From Pseudomonas iridis (GTDB lineage: Bacteria > Pseudomonadota > Gammaproteobacteria > Pseudomonadales > Pseudomonadaceae): 64,000 nucleotides of DNA. How positions within the stretch are numbered: position 1 is the first letter of the stretch; the number at the start of each line of letters is the position of its first letter. Shown piece after piece: positions 9,343 through 18,819 of the stretch. Made by a program: the position numbers and the translations under genes. The notes below the pieces were generated by a model, which saw only the letters and a program-made list of their open reading frames with translations, did no database searches and was not told the DNA's origin. The stretch spans positions 124,001 through 188,000 of the forward strand of contig NZ_JACXXO010000008.1 in NCBI RefSeq assembly GCF_017980685.1, in the 5' to 3' direction.

Positions 9343-10719
9343 ATGGCTATCAGCGTTTTCGACCTGTTCAAAATCGGCATCGGCCCTTCCAGTTCCCACA
9401 CCGTCGGGCCAATGCGCGCGGCGGCATTGTTCATTGAGTCGCTGCGTGACAGGCATCAGTTGGAACAGGTGCGGCGCATTGAGGTTCAGCTTTTCGGTTC
9501 GCTGTCGGCCACAGGTATCGGTCACGGCAGCGACAACGCGGTGATCATGGGGTTGATGGGCGAGTGGCCGGACGGGATCGATCCGTCGCAGATCGGCCCG
9601 CGCATCCAGGCCCTGCGTGAAACCCACACACTTCTCTTGGATGGTCGCTTGTCGGTGCCGTTTGTCTGGGCCCGCGACATGCGCCTGATCGAGGAAAACC
9701 TGCCGTTCCATCCCAATGCCATGACCCTGGTTGCCGAAGGCGATCACGGCGAACTGCATCGCGACACCTACTATTCGGTCGGCGGCGGGTTTGTCGTGGA
9801 TGAGGCGCAGGCGTCCAGCGGTGTGGTGGATCTGGATCGCACTGAGTTGCCTTATGACTTTTCCAGCGCCGTCGAGCTGCTGGAACTGTGCAAGAAGCAC
9901 AACCTGCGTGTGGCGGAACTGATGCTGGCCAACGAAAAAGTCTGGCGCAGTGAAGAAGAGATTCGCGCCGGGCTGATGAAGCTGTGGCGGGCGATGCAGG
10001 ATTGCGTCGAACAGGGCTTGAAGCACGAGGGCATCCTGCCCGGCGGTTTGAATGTGCGTCGCCGTGCGGCGAAGTTGCACCGTAGCCTGCAGGAGCTGGG
10101 CAAGCCGAATGTGATTGGCTCGACGCTGAGCGCGATGGAGTGGGTCAACCTATTCGCCCTCGCCGTGAATGAAGAGAACGCCGCGGGTGGGCGCATGGTC
10201 ACGGCGCCGACCAACGGCGCGGCGGGGATCATTCCGGCGGTGTTGCACTACTTTATGAAGTTCAGCGAGGCGGTGACTGACGCCAACGTCGTCGATTACC
10301 TCCTCGGTGCGGCGGCGGTCGGGATTCTGTGCAAGAAGAATGCGTCGATCTCCGGTGCTGAAGTCGGCTGTCAGGGCGAAGTCGGCTCGGCGTGCGCGAT
10401 GGCGGCGGCGGGGCTGGCGGAGATTCTTGGCGCCACACCCGAGCAACTGTGCAATGCGGCGGAGATTGGCCTGGAGCACAACCTTGGGCTGACGTGCGAT
10501 CCGGTAGGTGGCCTGGTGCAAGTGCCGTGCATCGAGCGCAATGCGATTGCGGCGGTGAAAGCAATCAACGCAGCGCAGATGGCGCTGCGTGGCGACGGGC
10601 AGCACTTTATCTCGCTGGACCGGGTGATTCGCACCATGCGCGATACCGGCGCCGATATGCATGACAAATATAAAGAAACGTCGCGCGGTGGCTTGGCGGT
10701 GAGCGCGGTTGAGTGCTGA
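9343..10719 (+). CDS. sdaB: L-serine dehydratase, single-chain iron-sulfur type
   Basis: Deaminates L-serine to pyruvate and ammonia, the exit step after glycine is converted to serine, 458 residues. The beta-like domain begins [19 protein letters not shown]. The alpha-like domain carries the [4Fe-4S] cysteines ([20 protein letters not shown], about residues 328-347, and C at about 385). AGGAG lies 10 bases before the chosen ATG. An earlier in-frame ATG at 9307 adds 12 unconserved residues. In PAO1 the equivalent gene also lies between cbcXWV and gbdR and belongs to the GbdR regulon. Confidence 0.93.
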   Translation: MAISVFDLFKIGIGPSSSHTVGPMRAAALFIESLRDRHQLEQVRRIEVQLFGSLSATGIGHGSDNAVIMGLMGEWPDGIDPSQIGPRIQALRETHTLLLDGRLSVPFVWARDMRLIEENLPFHPNAMTLVAEGDHGELHRDTYYSVGGGFVVDEAQASSGVVDLDRTELPYDFSSAVELLELCKKHNLRVAELMLANEKVWRSEEEIRAGLMKLWRAMQDCVEQGLKHEGILPGGLNVRRRAAKLHRSLQELGKPNVIGSTLSAMEWVNLFALAVNEENAAGGRMVTAPTNGAAGIIPAVLHYFMKFSEAVTDANVVDYLLGAAAVGILCKKNASISGAEVGCQGEVGSACAMAAAGLAEILGATPEQLCNAAEIGLEHNLGLTCDPVGGLVQVPCIERNAIAAVKAINAAQMALRGDGQHFISLDRVIRTMRDTGADMHDKYKETSRGGLAVSAVEC

Positions 10720-11284
10720 GTCAGCTCCACCGAGGTGAATTCTTCGTCGGAACGCCGCCCGGAGACAAGCTCGCTCCCACATTGGAACCTGGCGTTCACA
10801 CATTTTTGTGTTCACTGGAGATCTGTTGTGGGAGCGAGCCTGCTCGCGAAGGGGCCAGACCAGTCAAAACTGCTCACCAAGTGAACACAGACAATAAATC
10901 ACGCCACCTTTTAGCGCGTCGCAATCAGATAAGAGTCTTTCCCAGCTGTTACACGAAATCGGCATCCCTACCGTCCGTCACCCGCGCCTTAGGTGACATT
11001 CCCCGGCAACCGTGCGCAGGCCAGTTCCCACAAGTGCTACCGATATGCTCACACCCCTCGGGGCAGGGCTTTCAATGGCGGCGATGGCACTTCGAAATAC
11101 CCTTCGTCGGACGTCTCGAATAGACACGTCGCGACGTCGTTTTCAGGAGTTGTTGAACGGCCATTCAATTTTAGGCATGGCAATTGCTCTGTCATAACAA
11201 AGCCCGTCTCCCCTGCGAGAGCGCCGGCAATAACAAGAGCCTCCGCCTGAGGCCATCACCCGCATTGTGTGAGGAGATACCGCG
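10720..11284. other. sdaB-gbdR intergenic region
   Basis: This 565-bp stretch holds REP copies in its first third (10764-10852). A 12-bp palindrome, ACGTCGCGACGT, lies at 11126-11137 in front of gbdR, followed by an imperfect dyad TTGAACGGCCATTCAA. No gene was recognised. Short frames lack ribosome sites or family resemblance. Confidence 0.5.
10764..10852. repeat. REP-type palindromic repeats
   Basis: A REP copy GTGGGAGCGAGCCTGCTCGC is at 10829 and a partial inverted copy (AAGCTCGCTCCCAC) is near 10767. It belongs to the family scattered throughout the window. Confidence 0.8.
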
Positions 11285-12388
11285 ATGACGTCGTTCAACT
11301 CCGGGGCCCAACCCCAGAACCGTACGCCTCAATCCATCGGCTTTCTGCTGCTGGACAATTTCACGCTGATTTCTCTGGCCTCCGCAGTTGAACCTCTGCG
11401 CATGGCCAACCAATTGTCCGGTCGCGAGCTGTATCGCTGGAGCACCCTCACCGTCGATGGCGGCCAGGTGTGGGCCAGTGACGGTCTGCAAATCACCCCT
11501 GACGCCTCCATGCACAAAGCGCCGCCGCTGGACACCGTGATCGTCTGCGGTGGCATCGGCATCCAGCGCACCGTTACCCGTGAACACGTCTCATGGCTGC
11601 AAAGCCAGGCGCGTCAGTCCAAACGTCTCGGTGCCGTGTGCACCGGCAGTTGGGCCCTGGCCTGCGCCGGCCTGCTCGACGGTTTCGATTGCAGCGTGCA
11701 TTGGGAATGTCTGGCGGCGATGCAGGAAGCTTTCCCGCGCGTGGCGATGAGCACTCGTTTGTTCACCCTCGACCGCAACCGTTTCACCAGTTCCGGCGGT
11801 ACCGCGCCGCTGGACATGATGCTGCACTTGATCAGCCGCGATCATGGCCGTGAACTGTCCGCCGCGATTTCCGAGATGTTCGTCTACGAGCGTATCCGCA
11901 ACGAGCAGGATCACCAACGCGTGCCGCTCAAGCACATGCTCGGCACCAACCAGCCGAAACTGCAAGAAATCGTCGCGCTGATGGAAGCCAATCTGGAGGA
12001 GCCGATCGATCTGGATGAACTGGCGGTGTACGTCGCCGTGTCGCGTCGGCAGCTCGAGCGCCTGTTCCAGAAATACCTGCACTGTTCGCCGTCGCGCTAC
12101 TACCTCAAGCTGCGCCTGATTCGCGCCCGGCAATTGCTCAAGCAGACGCCGATGTCGATCATCGAAGTGGCGTCGGTGTGTGGTTTTGTGTCGACGCCGC
12201 ACTTCTCCAAGTGCTACCGCGAATACTTCGGCATTCCGCCGCGTGACGAGCGCGTAGGGTCCAACACCACCCAGCAAGTGGCGATGCTGCCGCTGCCGCA
12301 AGCGATTGTGATGTCGCCGCTGTCGGGGCCGATGTCGGCGTTGAGCCAGGCGCGCAATGAGTCGACGTTTGCCAGTGTAAGGCTGTAG
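11285..12388 (+). CDS. gbdR: AraC-family activator GbdR
   Basis: Transcriptional activator of glycine betaine and dimethylglycine catabolism, 367 residues. The N-terminal half (about 15-200) is a DJ-1/PfpI (GATase1-like) sensor domain beginning SIGFLLLDNFTLISLASAVE. The C-terminal part (about 225-330) holds two AraC helix-turn-helices (VSRRQLERLFQKY and SIIEVASVCGFVSTPHFSK). A strong GAGGAG lies 8 bases before the ATG. It sits beside sdaB and the cbc genes as in PAO1. Expected targets in the window are cbcXWV, gbcAB, dgcAB and the sox operon. Confidence 0.95.
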   Translation: MTSFNSGAQPQNRTPQSIGFLLLDNFTLISLASAVEPLRMANQLSGRELYRWSTLTVDGGQVWASDGLQITPDASMHKAPPLDTVIVCGGIGIQRTVTREHVSWLQSQARQSKRLGAVCTGSWALACAGLLDGFDCSVHWECLAAMQEAFPRVAMSTRLFTLDRNRFTSSGGTAPLDMMLHLISRDHGRELSAAISEMFVYERIRNEQDHQRVPLKHMLGTNQPKLQEIVALMEANLEEPIDLDELAVYVAVSRRQLERLFQKYLHCSPSRYYLKLRLIRARQLLKQTPMSIIEVASVCGFVSTPHFSKCYREYFGIPPRDERVGSNTTQQVAMLPLPQAIVMSPLSGPMSALSQARNESTFASVRL

Positions 12389-12401
12389 ACCGAGGCGCTT
12401 T

Positions 12402-12493
12402 CATCGCTGGCAAGCCAGCTCCCACAGGATCTGTGTTGGACACAAATGTTGTGTTCACCCGGATCACTGTGGGAGCTGGCTTGCCAGCGATGG
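12402..12493. repeat. REP doublet
   Basis: Two inverted copies of the CATCGCTGGCAAGCCAGCTC variant (12402 and 12467) are separated by about 40 bases, directly downstream of gbdR, in the convergent gap. Confidence 0.85.
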
Positions 12494-12500
12494 CGGTTCG

Positions 12501-12764
12501 TCAGGCGCTATGGCTTTGCTGATAGTCCGCCAATGCCGGCAACAACTGTTTGTCGATGGCCTGACGCACTGCGGGCTGGATACTGGCGCCACTGGTGTAC
12601 ATGTCCTTGACCATCTTGCGCAGCTCGGATGCCCTTACATTATCCAGCCCACGCACCGCACACTCGCAGGCCTGCTCAGCCGTGGAGCCGATCGGCACCT
12701 GAAACCCCAATGCCTTGAGCTGTCCCAACAGGTCTTCCTGATCAATCAAGTCGGCGTACATCAT
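12501..12764 (-). CDS. Conserved hypothetical protein, 87 residues
   Basis: I do not recognise a named family. The protein is small, soluble and probably mostly helical (MMYADLIDQEDLLGQLKALG, with a cysteine pair CEC near residue 33). It has no signal peptide or membrane segment. AAGGA eight bases before the ATG supports the start; reading further upstream gives an unconserved tail. It is transcribed in the direction of the cdh genes but is separated from cdhB by 287 bases. Carnitine-locus membership is possible but not shown. Confidence 0.7.
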   Translation of the reverse strand: MMYADLIDQEDLLGQLKALGFQVPIGSTAEQACECAVRGLDNVRASELRKMVKDMYTSGASIQPAVRQAIDKQLLPALADYQQSHSA

Positions 12765-12977
12765 GAGGCGAATCCTTCTTCGGCAACGGAGGTCGTGGTT
12801 CGATTCTGGTAGGCGGGTGAAGTGACGGCAAGAGCGATTTGTCGCAGTGGCCGCGACGGCTATGAACAGGTCGTTTTCGGCTAACTCGCTGTTCAGGGGA
12901 GTCGGCACACTGAACGCAGCTTGCAACACGAAGGTTTGGTCACCCTCGCCTCGCAGCTCCTCAACAGTAGCCTCTGC

Positions 12978-13012
12978 CCCGATCCAGTCACGGCTGGTAT
13001 CGGGTTTTTTTT
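12978..13012 (+). terminator. Orphan rho-independent terminator on the plus strand
   Basis: The stem CCCGATCCAG / CTGGTATCGGG (one bulge) is followed by T8 on the plus strand only. No plus-strand gene precedes it within 600 bases, so it may end a small RNA or be a remnant. Confidence 0.6.
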
Positions 13013-13051
13013 GGCTGTGAATCAGCAAGACCTAGGTGGATTCATCGCGGT

Positions 13052-13528
13052 CTACCGGGCAGGCGGGAGGGCGATGATGCGGCCTATGTAAGCGGGGGCG
13101 GGCAGATCGGTTTGCGCGGCGACGATGGCTTGCAGGTGATTCAGCGTGTCGGGGGTGAACGGTGCCGAGCGTGGGCCGGCGAGATCGACATGCAGCAACA
13201 TTTGCTCGTTGCCGGCCAGTTCCTGGGGATCGCCGACTTTGTGCAGGCTGTGATAGAGGTGCAGGCGTTTACTGTCGTGGCCGATGATTTGCGTGCGCAC
13301 TTCGACGTCGGTGTCGAGCTTCACTTCGTGCAGGTAGTTGAGGTGCAGTTCGAGGGTAAACAGCGAGTGGCCGCTGGCTTCGCGGTTGTTGCTGTCCATG
13401 CCGAGGCGATCCATCAGGGCGTCGGTGGCGTAGCTGAAAATCAGCAGGTAAAAGGCATCGCGCAGATGGCCGTTGTAGTCGACCCAGTCAGGGATGATGC
13501 GGGTTTGGTAGGTGGTGAGGGTGGGCAT
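13052..13528 (-). CDS. cdhB: Betainyl-CoA thioesterase CdhB (hot-dog fold)
   Basis: Thioesterase of the 4HBT/YbgC type, 158 residues. In the carnitine pathway it releases glycine betaine from betainyl-CoA made by CdhC. The hot-dog signature with catalytic aspartate region is near the start (IIPDWVDYNGHLRDAFYL, about residues 11-28). It is the last gene of a cdhC-cdhA-cdhB series on the minus strand, separated from cdhA by a repeat element. The assignment rests on family plus locus context, which matches P. aeruginosa. Confidence 0.87.
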   Translation of the reverse strand: MPTLTTYQTRIIPDWVDYNGHLRDAFYLLIFSYATDALMDRLGMDSNNREASGHSLFTLELHLNYLHEVKLDTDVEVRTQIIGHDSKRLHLYHSLHKVGDPQELAGNEQMLLHVDLAGPRSAPFTPDTLNHLQAIVAAQTDLPAPAYIGRIIALPPAR

Positions 13529-13571
13529 GATTGGGTTCCGGGCAGTTGGATGGTCTTCAGGATCAAAAGCT

Positions 13572-13734
13572 ACCCCCTCACCCCAGCCCTCTCCCCCAGG
13601 GGGGCGAGGGGGGAAGGGAGCCGATCTTTTTGCGATTTAAAACTTGAGTTCGGCTAGGTAGTTCAGGTCGGCGTCACTCGCAAGAGCACCTCGGTCAGTC
13701 CCCTCTACCTCTGGGAGAGGGCTAGGGTGAGGGC
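13572..13734. repeat. Intergenic inverted-end element, copy B
   Basis: The ends CCCCTCACCCCAGCCCTCTC and GAGAGGGCTAGGGTGAGGG flank a core of about 90 bp (GCCGATCTTTTTGCG ... CACCTCGGTCAGTCCCCTCT) that closely matches copy C at 32296. It separates cdhB from cdhA. Confidence 0.8.
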
Positions 13735-13755
13735 AGCAATGTCATTCCAAACGCA

Positions 13756-14721
13756 TCACTCGCTAAAACTCATCCCATGCTTTTCCTTGGTAGCCTTCAC
13801 CGCCTCCAGCACCGCCAGCAGGCAATCATCACGATAGCGCTCCAGCGCCGAAATACTACGTTCGCCAAGCTGCTCGCTGGTGCCATCGACCACGTCATCA
13901 ATCAACTTGTCAGTCAGTTCCGGGGCCGCCAGATACGTCCACGGCAACTGCAAGGCCGGGCCGAATTGCGACATGAAGTGGCGCATCCCGGCATCACCAC
14001 CGGCCAGCGTGTAGGTCAGGAAAGTGCCCATGAACGACCAGCGCAGACCCGCGCCAAAGCGGATCGCATCGTCGATCTCGCCCGTTGTGGCGACGCCATC
14101 GTTAACCAGGTGCAGCGCCTCACGCCACAGCGCTTCAAGCAAACGGTCAGCGATGAATCCAGGCACTTCCTTACGCACGTGCAGCGGGCGCATGCCGAGG
14201 GATTCGTAGACCTTCATCGCCGCCTGCACGGCTTCAGGCGCGGTGTTCTTGCCGCCGACTACTTCCACCAACGGCAGCAAGTAGACCGGGTTGAATGGAT
14301 GGCCGACCACGCAGCGTTCCGGGTGGGTCGAGCTCTCGTAAAACTCGCTCGGCAGCAGGCCAGAAGTGCTGGAACCGATTAACGCGTTCGGCTTGGCGGA
14401 TGCGCTGATTTTGCTGTGCAATTCCAGTTTCAGTTCCAGACGTTCCGGCGCGCTTTCCTGAATGAAATCGGCATCACGCACGCATTCTTCGATGGTCGCG
14501 ACGAAGCGCAGACGATCCTGCGAGGCGCCGGTCGCCAGGCCGTTTTTCTCCAGCGCACCCCAGGCATTGGCGACGCGTTTGCGCAATGCCGCTTCAGCGC
14601 CGGGCGCCGGGTCCCAGGCCACGACATCGAGGCCATGGGCGAGGGCACGCGCGACCCAGCCGCTGCCGATGACACCGCTGCCCAGCGCGGCGAAGGTTTT
14701 GATTTCGGTGATAAAGCTCAT
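13756..14721 (-). CDS. cdhA: L-carnitine dehydrogenase CdhA
   Basis: NAD+-dependent oxidation of L-carnitine to 3-dehydrocarnitine, 321 residues. The fold is that of 3-hydroxyacyl-CoA dehydrogenases: an N-terminal Rossmann motif ([17 protein letters not shown], about residues 10-26), then the conserved [17 protein letters not shown] (about 140-157), then a helical dimerisation domain. AGGA eight bases upstream supports the ATG. It lies between cdhC and cdhB, and a REP pair sits in the gap to cdhC. Confidence 0.94.
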   Translation of the reverse strand: MSFITEIKTFAALGSGVIGSGWVARALAHGLDVVAWDPAPGAEAALRKRVANAWGALEKNGLATGASQDRLRFVATIEECVRDADFIQESAPERLELKLELHSKISASAKPNALIGSSTSGLLPSEFYESSTHPERCVVGHPFNPVYLLPLVEVVGGKNTAPEAVQAAMKVYESLGMRPLHVRKEVPGFIADRLLEALWREALHLVNDGVATTGEIDDAIRFGAGLRWSFMGTFLTYTLAGGDAGMRHFMSQFGPALQLPWTYLAAPELTDKLIDDVVDGTSEQLGERSISALERYRDDCLLAVLEAVKATKEKHGMSFSE

Positions 14722-14750
14722 TGGTCATGTCCTAAAGAGTTCGCAGAACC

Positions 14751-14844
14751 CTGTGGGAGCGGGCTTGCCCGCGATGGCGTCGGCACTACTGAAAAAATCT
14801 GTCGGTAGAACAGCCGTCATCGCGGGCAAGCCCGCTCCCACAAG
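14751..14844. repeat. REP doublet
   Basis: Two inverted copies of the GTGGGAGCGGGCTTGCCCGC variant lie in the cdhC-cdhA gap, so they are inside the presumed cdh transcript. Confidence 0.85.
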
Positions 14845-14862
14845 GTCATGGGTAAGTTCGAA

Positions 14863-15750
14863 TTAACCGCGCTGGGTCAGGCCCATTTTCTTGCGGCCTT
14901 CCGCCGGAGTCAGCACACGAGCGCCGAGGCGGCTGAGGATTTCGGTGGCGCGTTCGACCAGTTGGCCGTTGGTCGCGAGCACGCCCTTGTCCAGCCACAG
15001 ATTGTCTTCCAGGCCGACCCGCACGTTGCCGCCGAGCAGCACGGCTTGCGCCGCCATCGGCATCTGCATGCGGCCAATGCCGAACCCGGCCCACACGGCA
15101 TCCGCCGGCAGGTTGTCGACCATGGCTTTCATGGTGGTGGTGTCGGCCGGCGCGCCCCACGGGATGCCCAGGCACAGCTGAAACAACGGATTGTCGAGCA
15201 GACCTTCCTTGATCATCTGCTTGGCGAACCACAGGTGACCGGTGTCGAAAATTTCCAGTTCGGCCTTCACACCCAACTCGGTGATGCGTTTGGCCCCTGC
15301 GCGCAGTTGCGCCGGGGTGGAGACGTAAATGGTGTCGCCGTCGCCGAAGTTCAGCGTGCCGCAATCGAGGGTGCAGATTTCCGGCAGCAGTTCTTCGACA
15401 TGAGCGAGGCGGGTCAGCGGGCCGACCAGATCGGTGTTCGGGCCGAACTCCATCGGGTTCTCGCCCGCGCCGATTTCCAGGTCGCCACCCATGCCGGCCG
15501 TGAGGTTGACGATGATGTCGACGTCCGACTCGCGGATCCGCTCCATCACTTCGCGGTACAGCGCCACGTCACGGCTGAACTTGCCGGTCTGTGGATCACG
15601 GACGTGGCAATGCACCACCGTGGCGCCAGCCTTGGCGGCTTCCACGGCGGCTGCAGCGATCTGTTTCGGGGTGACCGGCACGTGCGGGCTGCGGGCGGTC
15701 GTGTCGCCAGCACCGGTGAGTGCGCAGGTGATGATGACGTCGTGGTTCAT
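14863..15750 (-). CDS. cdhC: 3-dehydrocarnitine cleavage enzyme CdhC (BKACE family)
   Basis: Zn-dependent beta-keto acid cleavage enzyme (formerly DUF849), 295 residues. It reacts dehydrocarnitine with acetyl-CoA to give betainyl-CoA and acetoacetate. The metal-binding [10 protein letters not shown] (about residues 47-56) is present and the TIM-barrel start is [21 protein letters not shown] lies 8 bases upstream of the ATG. It is the second gene of the caiX-cdhCAB series. The substrate is assigned by locus, since BKACE members act on several keto acids. Confidence 0.92.
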   Translation of the reverse strand: MNHDVIITCALTGAGDTTARSPHVPVTPKQIAAAAVEAAKAGATVVHCHVRDPQTGKFSRDVALYREVMERIRESDVDIIVNLTAGMGGDLEIGAGENPMEFGPNTDLVGPLTRLAHVEELLPEICTLDCGTLNFGDGDTIYVSTPAQLRAGAKRITELGVKAELEIFDTGHLWFAKQMIKEGLLDNPLFQLCLGIPWGAPADTTTMKAMVDNLPADAVWAGFGIGRMQMPMAAQAVLLGGNVRVGLEDNLWLDKGVLATNGQLVERATEILSRLGARVLTPAEGRKKMGLTQRG

Positions 15751-15825
15751 GGTGCGGTTTCCTTCAGGCGTGATGGGTCTGTCCGCAGCCCTTGTCGGGC
15801 TGCGAAGCGGTGATTCGGGGGTGAT

Positions 15826-16770
15826 TTACTTGCTGGTCAGTTGCAGGTTTTCAGCGGCCGGTTTTCCATCGAAAGTGGTCACACCTTCGAGCCAGCGCTG
15901 CTTGTCTTCGGGGTGATCCTTGAGCCATTGCCTGGCGGACTCGAAGGCGTCCTTGTGATCGAGCAGTGGTTGCATCATCCGGCTCTCGTCTTCGGCGGTG
16001 TACGTCAGGTTGGTCAGCAGGCGACCGATGTTCGGGCATTGTTCGGCGTACTTGGGCGACGTGACCGTCCATACGGTGGCCATGCCTTCGTTCGGGCCGA
16101 GGGCGTCTTCGCTACCGGTGAGGTAAGTCATCTGCACGTTGACGTTCATCGGGTGCGGCGCCCAGCCGAAGAACACCACGGCCTCTTTGCGGCGCACGGC
16201 GCGATCAACCGCCGCGAGCATGCCGGCTTCGCTTGATTCGACCAGTTGGAATTTGCCGAGGCCGAACTGGTTCTTGGCGATCATTGCCTTGATCTGCGTG
16301 TTGGCGCCCGAACCCGGCTCGATGCCGTAAATCTTGCCGCCCAGTTCTTTCTCGAATTTGGCGATGTCAGCGAAGGTTTTCAGGCCCTTGTCAGCCAGAT
16401 AAGTCGGCACGGCGAGGGTGGCGCGGGCGTCTTTCAGGCTCGGCGCATCAAGGACCTTGACCTGATTGGCGTCGACGAACGGCGTGATGGTCTGGGTCAT
16501 CAGCGGGTTCCAGTAGCCGAGGAACAGGTCCAGACGCTGATCGCGTATCCCGGCGAAGATGATTTGCTGGGACGCGCTGGTTTGTTTGGTGTTGTAGCCG
16601 AGGCCGTCGAGCAGGACCTGGGTCATGGCGCTGGTAGCGATCACGTCGGTCCAGTTGACCACGCCCATGCGTACGTTCTGGCAAGACGCGGGTTCGGCCG
16701 CCATGACGCTGGCGCTCAAGAAAGCGGTACCGCTGAGTGCAAGAACACAGCTGCTGATCAGTCGTTTCAT
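15826..16770 (-). CDS. caiX: Carnitine-binding periplasmic protein CaiX
   Basis: OpuAC-family binding protein, 314 residues. A signal peptide ends near SVMA-A and the mature start AEPASCQNVRMGVVNWTD mirrors that of CbcX. The shared WAPHPMNVNVQM motif (about residue 215) is present. It is first in the cdh operon and divergent from cdhR. No permease or ATPase gene accompanies it. In P. aeruginosa CaiX uses the CbcWV core, and the same is likely here. Confidence 0.93.
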   Translation of the reverse strand: MKRLISSCVLALSGTAFLSASVMAAEPASCQNVRMGVVNWTDVIATSAMTQVLLDGLGYNTKQTSASQQIIFAGIRDQRLDLFLGYWNPLMTQTITPFVDANQVKVLDAPSLKDARATLAVPTYLADKGLKTFADIAKFEKELGGKIYGIEPGSGANTQIKAMIAKNQFGLGKFQLVESSEAGMLAAVDRAVRRKEAVVFFGWAPHPMNVNVQMTYLTGSEDALGPNEGMATVWTVTSPKYAEQCPNIGRLLTNLTYTAEDESRMMQPLLDHKDAFESARQWLKDHPEDKQRWLEGVTTFDGKPAAENLQLTSK

Positions 16771-16862
16771 GTCGGGTTCCTCGGCAGGTCGTTTATTGTG
16801 GGGCCCGGCGTCTGATGCGCCGGTGATGCAAAGTTACGCAGCAATGCGCCCGTGAAAGCGCA

Positions 16863-16894
16863 CTACGGCGACCGGCACTTGCACTGTAGCGACC
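16863..16894. promoter_or_regulatory. Tandem half-sites in the caiX-cdhR promoter region
   Basis: CTACGGCGACC at 16863 and CTGTAGCGACC at 16884 form a direct repeat with a 21-bp offset (8 of 11 positions equal). The core GCGACC is the complement of the GGTCGC core seen upstream of cbcX and gbcB. It is a probable AraC-type site, for CdhR or GbdR. Confidence 0.55.
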
Positions 16895-16963
16895 TGTGCG
16901 CTTGAACGCTGACGACAATCGGCGTATCAACGACCCCACGCTACCCGCCAACCGAGTGCGCCC

Positions 16964-17908
16964 ATGTCCCAGGATTTTTACTTTTTGCTGATGCCGGGGT
17001 TTTCCGCGATCGGCTTTATCTCCGCGATCGAACCGCTGCGGGTGGCAAACCGCTTTCGCGGCGAGCTGTACCGCTGGCATGTTCTGAGCGCCGATGGCGG
17101 GGCAGTGCTGGCGAGTAATGGCATGTCGGTCAACGCTGACGCGGCGCTGGAGCCGCTGAAGAAGGGCGCGACGCTATTAGTGGTCGCCGGATTCGAACCG
17201 CTGAAATTCGCCACGCCAACGCTTGAGCACTGGCTGCGCCGCCTGGATAACGAAGGCGTCACCCTTGGCGCCATCGACACCGGCAGCTTCGTCCTGGCCG
17301 AGGCGGGCCTGCTCGAGGGCCATCGCCTGACCCTGCATTGGGAAGCGATCGATGCGTTCAAGGAATCTTATCCACAACTCAGCGTGACGCAGGAGCTGTT
17401 CGAGATTGACCGGCGGCGCATCACCTCGGCCGGCGGCACGGCTTCCATTGACTTGATGCTCGACCTGATCGCCCAGGCCCACGGCCCGCAACTGGCGATC
17501 CAGGTCAGCGAGCAGTTCGTGCTCGGCCGCATCCGCCCGCGCAAAGACCACCAGCGCATGGAAGTCGCCACGCGCTATGGCATCAGCAACAAGAAGCTGG
17601 TTCATGTGATTGGCGAGATGGAACAGCACAGCGAACCGCCGCTGAGCACGCTGCAACTGGCGGAATCGATCAAGGTCACGCGGCGACAACTGGAGCGCTT
17701 GTTTCGGCTGCACCTGAACGACACACCGAGTAATTTCTATCTGCGCTTAAGACTGGAGAAGGCTCGGCAGTTGTTGCGCCAGACGGATATGAGCGTGCTG
17801 GAAGTCAGCATTGCCTGCGGGTTTGAATCACCGTCGTATTTCACTCGCAGCTACCGGGCGAAGTTCGCACGCTGTCCGCGAGAAGACCGCCGCACGGCAC
17901 AAGCCTGA
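16964..17908 (+). CDS. cdhR: AraC-family activator CdhR
   Basis: Regulator of carnitine catabolism, 314 residues. It has the same architecture as GbdR. The DJ-1/PfpI-like sensor domain is at about 5-190 (FYFLLMPGFSAIGFISAIE). Two AraC helix-turn-helix motifs follow at about 225-310 (VTRRQLERLFRLH; SVLEVSIACGFESPSYFTR). It is divergent from caiX-cdhCAB, whose promoter region it shares, as in P. aeruginosa, where CdhR activates the operon in the presence of carnitine. Confidence 0.94.
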   Translation: MSQDFYFLLMPGFSAIGFISAIEPLRVANRFRGELYRWHVLSADGGAVLASNGMSVNADAALEPLKKGATLLVVAGFEPLKFATPTLEHWLRRLDNEGVTLGAIDTGSFVLAEAGLLEGHRLTLHWEAIDAFKESYPQLSVTQELFEIDRRRITSAGGTASIDLMLDLIAQAHGPQLAIQVSEQFVLGRIRPRKDHQRMEVATRYGISNKKLVHVIGEMEQHSEPPLSTLQLAESIKVTRRQLERLFRLHLNDTPSNFYLRLRLEKARQLLRQTDMSVLEVSIACGFESPSYFTRSYRAKFARCPREDRRTAQA

Positions 17909-17925
17909 TGGGGGCACAAAAACCA

Positions 17926-18017
17926 ATGTGGGAGCGAGCCTGCTCGCGAATGCGGTGTGTCATTCAATACCACTGTCGACAGACAGATTGCATTCGCGAG
18001 CAGGCTCGCTCCCACAG
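17926..18017. repeat. REP doublet
   Basis: Inverted pair of GTGGGAGCGAGCCTGCTCGC copies, about 38 bases apart, in the convergent gap between cdhR and the DUF3010 gene. Confidence 0.88.
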
Positions 18018-18043
18018 TTGATTTGTATCGTCTGAAAGAATGC

Positions 18044-18460
18044 TTACTTCTTCACCAACGCCGAGCACGCCGCTTTATAAGCCTCATGCTGATACTTGTT
18101 CAACGTCCCCGGCAGCTCGAAATTGTGCTTCTTGGCCTGTGCATTGATCGTCTGCGGCGACAGCAGCGTCACCTCACACCCATCGAGCAACTGAAACACA
18201 CCCTCGATCTTGAACGTCGTCGGCCCACCGGCAAATTCACCCTTCTTGCTGCGCTTCTTGATCGCAATCCGGTCAATCGAATTCTCCCGCACAAACGACG
18301 CGACCTGCGCGGCGAAGCGTTTGACGTTGGCTGCCTCGTCGTCATCGTCGAGGGCGATTTTCTTGGTGGCGAGAGGGATGTGGCTCAGGGTCGAACCGTC
18401 GAGAGCGGCCACGGCGATGATCGCTTCGCTGCCTTTGATTTCGATGCCGCAGATGTTCAT
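18044..18460 (-). CDS. DUF3010 family protein
   Basis: Small soluble protein of 138 residues that I place in the DUF3010 family (start MNICGIEIKGSEAIIAVAAL). The fold hints at an RNase-H/actin-like nucleotide or nucleic acid enzyme: it opens with a beta-strand containing GIEIKGSE and ends with a lysine-rich helix. No function is established. AAGGA seven bases upstream supports the start. The helix-turn-helix gene lies 28 bases upstream on the same strand and may be co-transcribed. Confidence 0.85.
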   Translation of the reverse strand: MNICGIEIKGSEAIIAVAALDGSTLSHIPLATKKIALDDDDEAANVKRFAAQVASFVRENSIDRIAIKKRSKKGEFAGGPTTFKIEGVFQLLDGCEVTLLSPQTINAQAKKHNFELPGTLNKYQHEAYKAACSALVKK

Positions 18461-18488
18461 GGGAATTCCTTTGAATGAAGAGGGCTGC

Positions 18489-18812
18489 TTACAGCTCAAG
18501 CTGATTGGCCGTGATGCCGAACGCTGCTGCAATTTTCTCGCGGGTTGCCTTGCGTGGCTTCGCTACCGTTTCTTGTTGAGCGAACGCCGGTTGTGAAATA
18601 CCCAGGCGCTTCGCCACTTCTTCCTGTGTCAGATTGAGATGTTCGCGCCAGGCGCGGATTGGTGTCGCCCCGTCGACCAATCGACTGACCACCTCGTGAG
18701 GGATCAGATCCGGCTGCATTTTCTGTGCGACGTATTGCGCATAGGGAGTGACCACGAAGGCGGGTTTGCCCTCGGCGTCGTTGATGATTTGGATGTCGGC
18801 AGATTGGCTCAT
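18489..18812 (-). CDS. XRE-type HTH protein, orphan antitoxin-like
   Basis: Protein of 107 residues. The N-terminal 30 residues (IQIINDAEGKPAFVVTPYAQ) resemble the N-terminus of chromosomal type II antitoxins. An XRE helix-turn-helix follows at about residues 60-85 (LTQEEVAKRLGISQPAFAQQE). Such proteins usually accompany a RelE/HigB-type toxin, but no toxin-like gene adjoins on either side. A dyad of ATAAGT boxes lies immediately upstream and is probably its own operator. It could be a solitary regulator or the remains of a toxin-antitoxin pair. Confidence 0.82.
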   Translation of the reverse strand: MSQSADIQIINDAEGKPAFVVTPYAQYVAQKMQPDLIPHEVVSRLVDGATPIRAWREHLNLTQEEVAKRLGISQPAFAQQETVAKPRKATREKIAAAFGITANQLEL

Positions 18813-18819
18813 GGTGCTG

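Noticed and set aside
11126..11165. Second BetI operator in front of gbdR (TTGAACGGCCATTCAA)
   Set aside because: The dyad has mismatches compared with the perfect BetI box and lacks the flanking TTGAT/ATCAA. It is recorded only as an imperfect palindrome.
12765..13028. Upstream extension of the 87-residue hypothetical protein to about 175 residues
   Set aside because: The internal ATG at 12764 has AAGGA at good spacing, and the extension passes through the terminator-like hairpin and lacks protein character.
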